A DNA stretch of 64,000 nucleotides, taken from Cervus elaphus (Eukaryota; Chordata; Mammalia; Artiodactyla; Cervidae). The notes under the pieces were generated by a model, which made no database searches, was not told where the DNA came from, and saw only the letters and a list, made by a program, of their open reading frames with translations. A program made the position numbers and the translations under genes. Positions 57,181-64,000 of the stretch are shown in pieces. Every line of letters starts with the position of its first letter. Position 1 is the first letter of the stretch. The stretch is taken from the NCBI RefSeq assembly GCF_910594005.1, contig NC_057847.1:27503001-27567000 (forward strand). The letters are read 5' to 3'.

Positions 57181-59279
57181 TACATCCAATCCATTTGAGT
57201 CTGGGTGACATATTTGGGGACAGACTCCTAAGGAAGAAAAAGTTGTCATTCCCTGATTCCAGAGAGAAACAAGAAAAGGAAACTTCTAGAAAGAAAGGGT
57301 GAGAACCTGAGGTACAGAATCTGTAACAGTGGCGTGAGAGTGGGAAAACTGGGTAGCCAGAAAAGATAACTGAGGCAAGAAGGCAGCGCTTCAGAGTTAG
57401 GAAATTGCTGCCAGGATTCCCCTCGGGGCTGAACCTCACACTCCTTTGCACACACCATCTGGTGCAGAAATGGAAAGGCAACCCGCCTGCAGATCGCAGG
57501 AATGACTGACACATGACACTTCTTGCGCTATGTGCGGTGAAGGTCTGGAACCAACCCGAGAGCTGTGCTGAGAGGTCTGCAGCAAACTTGTCCTTGAATT
57601 TACTTCTAAGAAGGGGGATGCACCTCAAAGAAAAGTTTAGCAATTTTTTTTTCTATTCATTGGTTTATTCAGTCTGCTTAAAACCCAGTCAAATGAATTA
57701 TGGAGTCTGAAAAATGCATGTGTGGCTAAGATATCTAGGCATGTGGGGAAGCTGTAACCTGGTGGTTGAACTGAGCGTGAGTATAGTGCATATGTGTGTG
57801 TCTTTTATCAAGATGATGTTAATGGGGTGGGAGGAATGGGTATTAATAGAGCCTACAGATTTACAAACCTTTTAAGAAGGTATTTATATACATTCCAGTG
57901 TGATATTGAATTGCATCAAGGCTTTTTTGGTTAAAGTAACAGAAAGCACTTCAAACACTTAAGCAATAATACAGAGTAATTTATTACAAAGCTACAGAGG
58001 TAGCTCCTGGAACCTCAGGGCAAGAAATCAGTCAGACATCCTCAAGGAGCCGAAATCCAGAACCAGCAGGTCAGCAGGAATTCAGGAGGCTCCCCGGGGT
58101 CCTGCTGTCTCCCACGCTCACGCCACACTGCCACGTGGTCTTTCAGCACTGTCTGTGTGTGTGTACCCCCTCCTCTTCTCTTGGCAGACCTCCTTCCCCA
58201 TCCATCCACACGGCCTCCCCAGCATGCCTGGATTTATATGACCTCAATTTCAGCAATAAATAGAGCCGGAGACCAATCTCAATTCCATCGTTGCAGGAAA
58301 GATTGGCGCTGCTCTGGCCAGTGTCTCCATCGGCTCTAAGTAACCACAACCAGCAAGACAATCACTTGTTCAAACAGCTGCCTGGGCATTTACTGTGACG
58401 TCAGTCGGTTTGTCCTAAATCACACTCATTGGGTTCTTTTCAGTAGCCAGTGGTAACCCCGACCCCGCCAGTTAGAGGTGTGTGAGTGCTAGAGTTCTCC
58501 TCTCCAACCATCTCCCTGGGCACAGGGTGTCAGAATGAAGGCAGGTCTCAGGCAGAATACCACCACACGTACAAATATGTGTACATACCCAGAAGCAAGC
58601 ACAGAACATCAGACCAGTGGTTCATGGACACTCAGAGAAGTATTGAGAGCAACAGACAACAGCTCACATGGGAATTCACCCAAGGAAGGGAGAGGGGACA
58701 GCGCTCCAACTGCAGCATCAGCCCAACTCCCAGCTGCGTCAGTGGCTGAGGCCTCCGGGACACAGCAGTGCACAGAACTCCACAAAGCCCCCTTCCGAGC
58801 GCTTCTCCAAGCTGGGGGAGGGGCATCATCAGGTGGACTCACTCCAACACCACGTTAATGCCAGGGTGCAGGGGCCTTTATACTGTTTCTGGCCAACGCA
58901 CTGTTCACCCATGCGAATCCTCTTGCTCATTAACAGATCCTCAAGTCAAGATCCAGGGGGTTGTCTTCTGCCACCTTTGGAGAATAGACTTCTGGCCAGG
59001 ACCCTCCAAATGTGCCTCCCATGCTCTGGAGTGTAGATTCCTGACTAGGGACATCAAATGTGAACCAACCAACCCCGGATTTAGACGAAAATAAATGAAC
59101 ACACACACACACACTGCAGAGGTTGCAGTAAGGGCCCGTGCCAGATGAATTGGCCTCCTCTAAAGGGTTGTCTTGGAAGCTCCCCCATACCCCACTGCTG
59201 CTTACATGTCACCGGCCAGTCCTGTTAGCCAAAGATTCTGGAAATGTTCTTTATTAACTGGATATATCTCTATCTATAG
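57181..59279. other. No gene seen; several overlapping random frames
   Basis: Frames such as 57155-57643 minus and 58668-59036 plus overlap others of the same quality in other registers and show no domain. CA/TG tracts lie near 58150-58163 and 59099-59114. 57915-58140 may be an ancient repeat that I cannot name. Confidence 0.5.
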
Positions 59280-59490
59280 GGCTTCCCAGGTGGCACTAGC
59301 AGTAAAGAGCCTGCCTGCCAATGCAGGAGGCATAAGAGGCAGACACACGTTCAATTCCTGGGTCAGGAAGATGCCCCGGAGGAAGGCATGGCAACCCACT
59401 CCAGTATTCTTGCCTGGAGAATCCCACGGACAGAGGAACCTGGGGGGTGATAGTGTCGCAAAGAATTAGACATGACTGAAGCAACTTAGC
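59280..59490 (+). mobile_element. Bov-tA SINE
   Basis: Head GGGCTTCCCAGGTGGCACTA, an extended middle with GGCATAAGAGGCAGACACAC before GTTCAATTCCTGGGTCAGG (the longer-head subtype), tail GACATGACTGAAGCAAC. TSD unclear (CTATCT on both sides). Confidence 0.9.
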
Positions 59491-59600
59491 ACATCCCTAT
59501 CTGAACAATACAGGGGTCTCTCATTACCAAGGAAAAGGAAGGAAGACAAATTGGTTGGGCAGGCAGCCCCCTCTGCTGTACTCACTGATCTAAAGCAAAT

Positions 59601-59715
59601 TGGAGAAGGAAATGGCAACCCACTCCTGTATTCTTGCCTAGAGAATCGCATGGACAGAGGAGCCTGATAGGCTACAGTCCACGGGGTCGCAGAGAGTCAG
59701 ACACGACTTTACTTT
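59601..59715 (+). mobile_element. 5'-truncated Bov-tA SINE
   Basis: Begins TTGGAGAAGGAAATGGCAAC and ends GTCAGACACGACTTTACTTT with a (CTTTC) end; abuts an antisense MIR at 59721. Confidence 0.9.
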
Positions 59716-59720
59716 CACTG

Positions 59721-59850
59721 TCTCAGTTTCCTTATCTATAAAATGGGATTATCAATATCTACCCTGCCCATTTCTCAGGGTCTGTGTGAAAATCAAATGA
59801 GAACACTTTGAAAAGTTAGAAGCCTTATTCAAACAGTAGACATTATGCTG
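59721..59850 (-). mobile_element. MIR SINE, antisense
   Basis: CTCAGTTTCCTTATCTATAA, AATGGGATTATCAATATCTA and GTGTGAAAATCAAATGAG are in MIR antisense order. Confidence 0.8.
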
Positions 59851-60075
59851 ACAGTTTATATAAGAAACCACAGTGTTGTATAACCATCAAAAGGGTCATT
59901 CTTTCAAATCAAAATGTAACCACACATAAGCACTGATGCCTGATTCCGCAAAGCTTATTTGTACTTTCCAGACCAGAAACTGTCATTTTTTATTGTCAAG
60001 GATCCTTTGTGATGCTTGCTAGTTTATGGGAGGCTGACTGGACATGCGTGGAGGCTATATAAGGTTTTGTAGATT

Positions 60076-60262
60076 TATTGGGGCTTTCTCTGTGCCGGGC
60101 GCTGTGTTGCACATGAATTATCCCACTTAATCCTCACACAGACTCTAGGGGTGGGCAGTGCTGTTCTCCTCCCAGCCTGCAGATAAGGAAATGGAGACTG
60201 AACACCCTCAGCACCTAACACGGGTCAGCGGAGAGCCAGGATTTCAGTCTCAGCCACATCGG
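60076..60262 (+). mobile_element. MIR SINE, nearly full core
   Basis: GTGCCGGGCGCTGTGTTGC, CCCACTTAATCCTCACACAG, AGATAAGGAAATGGAGACTG and AGAGCCAGGATTTCAGTCTC are in order. Confidence 0.85.
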
Positions 60263-60324
60263 CAAGGCCTGAGCATCATCCTCCAAATCTAAAATGTTGT
60301 AGCTTCCAGTCACCACGTGTAGAG

Positions 60325-60795
60325 GTAGAACTGTGTTTCCTCCTACTCCTCACCCCATGCAAAATACATGCTGGAGTCTTAACCTCAGTACCTGTGTATG
60401 TGACCTCATTTGGAAACAAGGTCTTGGCAGATGAAATCAAGTTAAGGTGAGGTCACACTGGGTTAGAGTAGGTTCTAACCCAATGACTGCTGTCCTTATA
60501 AGAAGAGGGAAGTTTGGATGAACACACAGGGTTAAAGGCCATGTGAAGGCAGAGGCAGAGACTGGAGCAATGCATCCACAAGCCAAGGAAGCCAAGGAAG
60601 CTGGCAACACCAGAAGCCATGGGAGATGCCTGGGGAGGTTTTTCCCTCACAACTCCCAGAAGGAACCAGCCCTGCCAACATCTGGATTTCAGACTTCTGG
60701 CCTCCAGAACGGTGAGAGAATCAATATCTGTCATTTTTGAGGCACCAAGAATGTGGTGATTTGTTACAGCAGCTCTGGGGAACTAATGCATCACC
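60325..60795 (+). mobile_element. ERVL-MaLR LTR (MLT1-like), sense
   Basis: GTAGAACTGTGTTTCCTCC, GAGTCTTAACCTCAGTACC, GCTGTCCTTATAAGAAGAGG and TTCTGGCCTCCAGAACGGTG are in order. The polyadenylation signal seen in relatives is mutated here (GAATCAATATCTG near 60718). Confidence 0.84.
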
Positions 60796-61304
60796 TGAAT
60801 ATGTGATGCCCTACAAGGAGCCTGGCGTGGGCTGGTGCTCTCTGCACCCCCGTGCAAATGAGATCAGGGGCACAGCCTCAGCTTCCCATGGGGGTACTGT
60901 CTTTAGAGACGGAGCAAGACCCTCCCCAGGCACGCTCCTGGGTCTGCAGAGGCCACCCTGGCTGTGTCCCAAGCAGAGGGGAATCTCTGAAGGCACCTGT
61001 TGAGACGCGGGGCTCAGCCTGAGCAGCTCAGCCACAACCATCAGGACTGGCCCACATGTTCAGGTCACAAGATCCATTAGGGCTGGGCGAGGGGAGAAGC
61101 CACTGACTTTTCTTTCTATTCTGCTTCTATTGGGATTGCACTGAAGTCTGTGGGGAACTAGATCTATTTGTTGGGTGAGGAGTCTTGAATTTCCAAGAAC
61201 CAGCATTTCCTATACTTTTGGCTCATTCCACTTTCAAAAATGTTTGCCAAATCTACATATCATTTGTGGTTTTTATTTTTTCATTTTTTTTATTTAATGA
61301 AATT
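60796..61304. other. No gene seen
   Basis: Nothing recognised; AT-rich right end before the L1 tail. Confidence 0.5.
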
Positions 61305-61412
61305 TTATTTTATTTTTTTCCATTTATTTTTATTAGTTGGAAGCTAATTGCTTTACAATATTGTAGTGGTTTTTGCCATACATTGACATGAATCAGACAT
61401 GGATTTACACTA
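61305..61412 (-). mobile_element. Minimal L1_BT-like 3' end, antisense
   Basis: T-rich tail, then TTGCTTTACAATATTGTAGT and GGTTTTTGCCATACATTGAC, the last 100 or so bases of the same 3' UTR seen at 43010-43070. Extreme 5' truncation. Confidence 0.88.
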
Positions 61413-62656
61413 AAAAGCAGTTTTATAACACTCCCTAAAATGAAAAGCCAGAATCACCTGCCAAGAATAAAAAGTAAAAGTACTAAAATGTAAATATTTA
61501 CCTGTTTACTGTCTACATATCAGGGAGAAGGTGACTAGTAAATTGAAGCAGGATCAACACTATTCCGATAGATACTCAGACACTCAGATCAAAGCTACTC
61601 AGATAACTTTTGTGAATAGAACTGCTTTGAAAGCACCTGGAAAATATTAAGTAACAATAGAAAAGAAGTTTATTATTGTTAACTTTATTACTGCACTGCT
61701 GTGAGGATTCTCAGACCACCACAGAACCACCTGTTTGGCACAATATTCTGTGGACAGAAAATTCCAGAATGGGATAAATCGAACTAGCTTTTAAATACGT
61801 AAGTGCCAGTCACATTTAAAAGAACAGATGCTGGTATTTCAAGTCTGAGAAAATTAACAGTATGGACATCTGCCATCTGTATGACCTTGCTTAAGTGTCA
61901 CTTTATCACCCCTGATAATAACTGGTGATGTGTCTTGTCTTGACTGGAGAAAATAAATAAGACTACTGGGCTAAGAAGAGATCTTTTCATTGTGCTGGGA
62001 AGAGGAGAAATCTGGACACCCAGCCAAAGAACACAGGCTAACCTTTGTTCAGAGACTCGCATGAAGAAGAGGGGAAAGAGCCGCTGGGATAAAGAGATAC
62101 TTGTGTTTGCAGTGTGCGGGGGCAGGCAGGGAGCCGCACTCCACAGCACAGAGCAAGCCTCTACGGCGCTGAGGCTTGACGCAAACAAGTGTGTCTCTTC
62201 GGCTCTAATATTGCCTTTCCTGGAGTTGAAGGTGAAGACCCCTCCATGGATGCGATCCCAATACGGAAATGGAGGCACGAGGGCCTAGAAAGCCAAGCCA
62301 GTCACCCAGCTTGGCATGAGCTTTTAAGAGCTGGGCTGGCGTGAGAAACACCTTGAGAGCTGTGCGTGTTGCCTGCCACCAGCTCTTCCTCCGCATGCTG
62401 CCCTTTGCAGAGATAGCGGGCTAAGCAAAGGCAGGCTGCTCTCCACAGTAACAATCTCAGGTTAACTGAAAACAATGACTCCAGTGCACAACAACTCAGA
62501 AGAGTATAAAAAGCCCGAGAATATAACATTTCTTACAAGGGAAAGGCGAGTAACACCATCACATGATAGTGAATCTATAGTGATCGTGATGTCGTGGCCA
62601 GAAATAGACGGCTCATTCAACCAGGAACTCTTGAAGAGACTTTTTAACCAAGGGAT
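61413..62656. other. No gene seen
   Basis: Opposite-strand frames 61898-62278 (minus) and 61992-62288 (plus) overlap and neither has a recognisable domain. Confidence 0.55.
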
Positions 62657-62866
62657 GTTGTTGCTATTTAGTCGCTTAGTCGTGTCCAACTCTGCGATCC
62701 CATGGACTGTAGCCCGCCAGGTTCCTCTGTCAATGGGATTCTCCAGGCAAGAATACTGGAGTGGGTCGCCATTTCCTTCTTCAGGGAATCTTCCAGACCC
62801 AGGGATTGAGTCAGTGTCTTCTGCATTGGCAAGCTGATTCTTTACCACTGAGCCACCAGGGAAGCC
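62657..62866 (-). mobile_element. Bov-tA SINE, antisense, followed by (TA)n
   Basis: Antisense tail with TTTAGTCGCTTAGTCGTGTC and head GAGCCACCAGGGAAGCC. A TA run lies at 62876-62890. Confidence 0.92.
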
Positions 62867-62945
62867 TAGTGAAGGAATATATATATATATTTTTGGATAT
62901 GTGAGTGGGGTTAAGGAACAAGCCACAGCAGAAAACTGTCACCAG

Positions 62946-63362
62946 CCTGTATTCATTTGCTAGAGCTGCCAGCATAGGTTACCTCAAACTGGATGGTTTA
63001 GTCAACTGCAACTTATCATCTCACAGCTCTGGAGTCCAGATGACTGACATCAAGGTGTTAGCAGGGTTGCTTCCTTTGAAGACTCTAGCAAAAAACGGTT
63101 CCAGCTCCTCACCTAGGTTCTGGGTGCTCCTTGGTGTGTGGCAGCGGAGGTCCAGTCTTCACATGGCATTCTTCATGTGTTCATGTCTGTATCCAAATTC
63201 CCCCTTTTTATAAGGACACTGGCCATATTGGATTAGGATGACTTCATCTTAACTAATTACATTTGCCAATAATCCCCACTCCAAGTAGGGTCGCTTTCTG
63301 AGCTTCTGGGGGTTAGGATTTCAACAGAAATTTTGGAGGGACACAATTCCACCCCTAACACT
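62946..63362 (-). mobile_element. ERVL-MaLR LTR (MLT1-like), antisense
   Basis: TGTATTCATTTGCTAGAGCT, CACAGCTCTGGAGTCCAGAT, AAGGACACTGGCCATATTGG and GACACAATTCCACCCCTAAC are in order. Confidence 0.84.
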
Positions 63363-64000
63363 GTCCTAGGCCCGGAGAGGCAAAGGAAGGAGAGATGTTG
63401 GAAACCCTAGTTGAAAACTGAAGCTCAGGAATGTTGCTGTCACTAGAGACAACAGGGCCTGAACCTACCAAAGCAGGAAGGGGGCCTGAGAAAGAATATT
63501 CTGCCTTCTCTCTCATCCCACTCTCCAGGCATCAAAGCCAATCAGAAGGCAGAGGACGGGGGCCCAGGTGATACAGTTTGGGGAAATCAGCCATCCCCCA
63601 GGACAGGGCAGAGAAAGGGAGACAAAGAAGAAGGGATAAGCCAGCAGTTACAGGGGCGAACAGAGGGAAACCAGCAAAATGAACAGCCATGTACACGACA
63701 GAATCAAGGGGTTCAAATGAGTTAGAGAAATAAGTTGATTTATAAGAATTCTCCAAACTATAACTTAGGAATCTGTGCATTTAGAAAATCCAGAGAAAAT
63801 TAAGGTGTGAGTTCTCTCCCAAGAAAGATACCCATTTGAAGTGTCTTCTCTTTAACTGAAAAGGCAGATCAGAGTCAAAGGTCCACATTTCAACAGAAAA
63901 AATAAAGGCCCCCAGAGAAAACATCACCTTGGGTGCACACCCAGAAGACCTCCCTCAAAGCCTCCTCTGATTACTTAGTCACGTCCCTCTGTCCTCCTGA
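63363..64000. other. No gene seen
   Basis: Only random short frames; no repeat recognised to the window end. Confidence 0.55.

Noticed and set aside
57155..57643. 162-codon minus-strand frame, Ser/Phe/Leu rich
   Set aside because: It overlaps an antisense L2 and other frames in different registers; no domain recognised.
1..64000. CRISPR array, operon or bacterial defence system
   Set aside because: The sequence is mammalian. The regularly repeated heads at 445-1753 have unequal spacing, and the stretches between them are repeats themselves, not unique spacers.

Overview
The window looks like non-coding nuclear DNA from a ruminant, most likely a bovid. The diagnostic content is a set of families known from ruminants or cetartiodactyls: BovB (RTE) LINEs, tRNA-derived Bov-tA and Bov-A2 SINEs, CHR-type SINEs and L1_BT-like L1s. 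These lie on an older mammalian layer of L1M, L2, MIR, MER5A and ERVL-MaLR LTRs. Family names are from recognition by eye, not from a database search. I found no protein-coding gene, no exon I could defend and no structural RNA gene. Every open frame with recognisable protein similarity belongs to a retrotransposon. The window is therefore intergenic or deep intronic.

Layout. 1-3.6 kb: a minus-strand, 5'-truncated L1 whose ORF2 is split by an unusual AT-rich hierarchical tandem array (445-1787). 3.6-23 kb: mostly single-copy-looking DNA with scattered SINEs, a short L1 3' end with target-site duplication (TSD), a BovB tail, a possible twin-primed SINE near 14.6-14.9 kb and a polyadenylated retro-insertion at 15.6-16.0 kb. 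23-33 kb: an L2 split by an L1 with two 3' ends, a second L1 split by a young BovB, and three MaLR LTRs. 33-39.6 kb: sparse. 39.6-47.7 kb: a nested stack in which an old plus-strand L1M carries a young antisense L1, a BovB, three SINEs and an LTR-like element. 47.7-64 kb: unique-looking DNA with SINEs, MIR/L2 pieces and MaLR LTRs.

How the parts work together. There is no pathway here. The informative relations are the nesting and the TSDs. Fourteen insertions have flanking direct repeats that I could locate, three of them with one mismatch, and several give a relative age order. The best candidate for something undescribed is the array at 445-1787: about 45 bp of L1 ORF2 has seeded a two-level repeat, with long repeat heads separated by arrays of a 9-bp unit. 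The period is a multiple of three, so it leaves long meaningless open frames on both strands.
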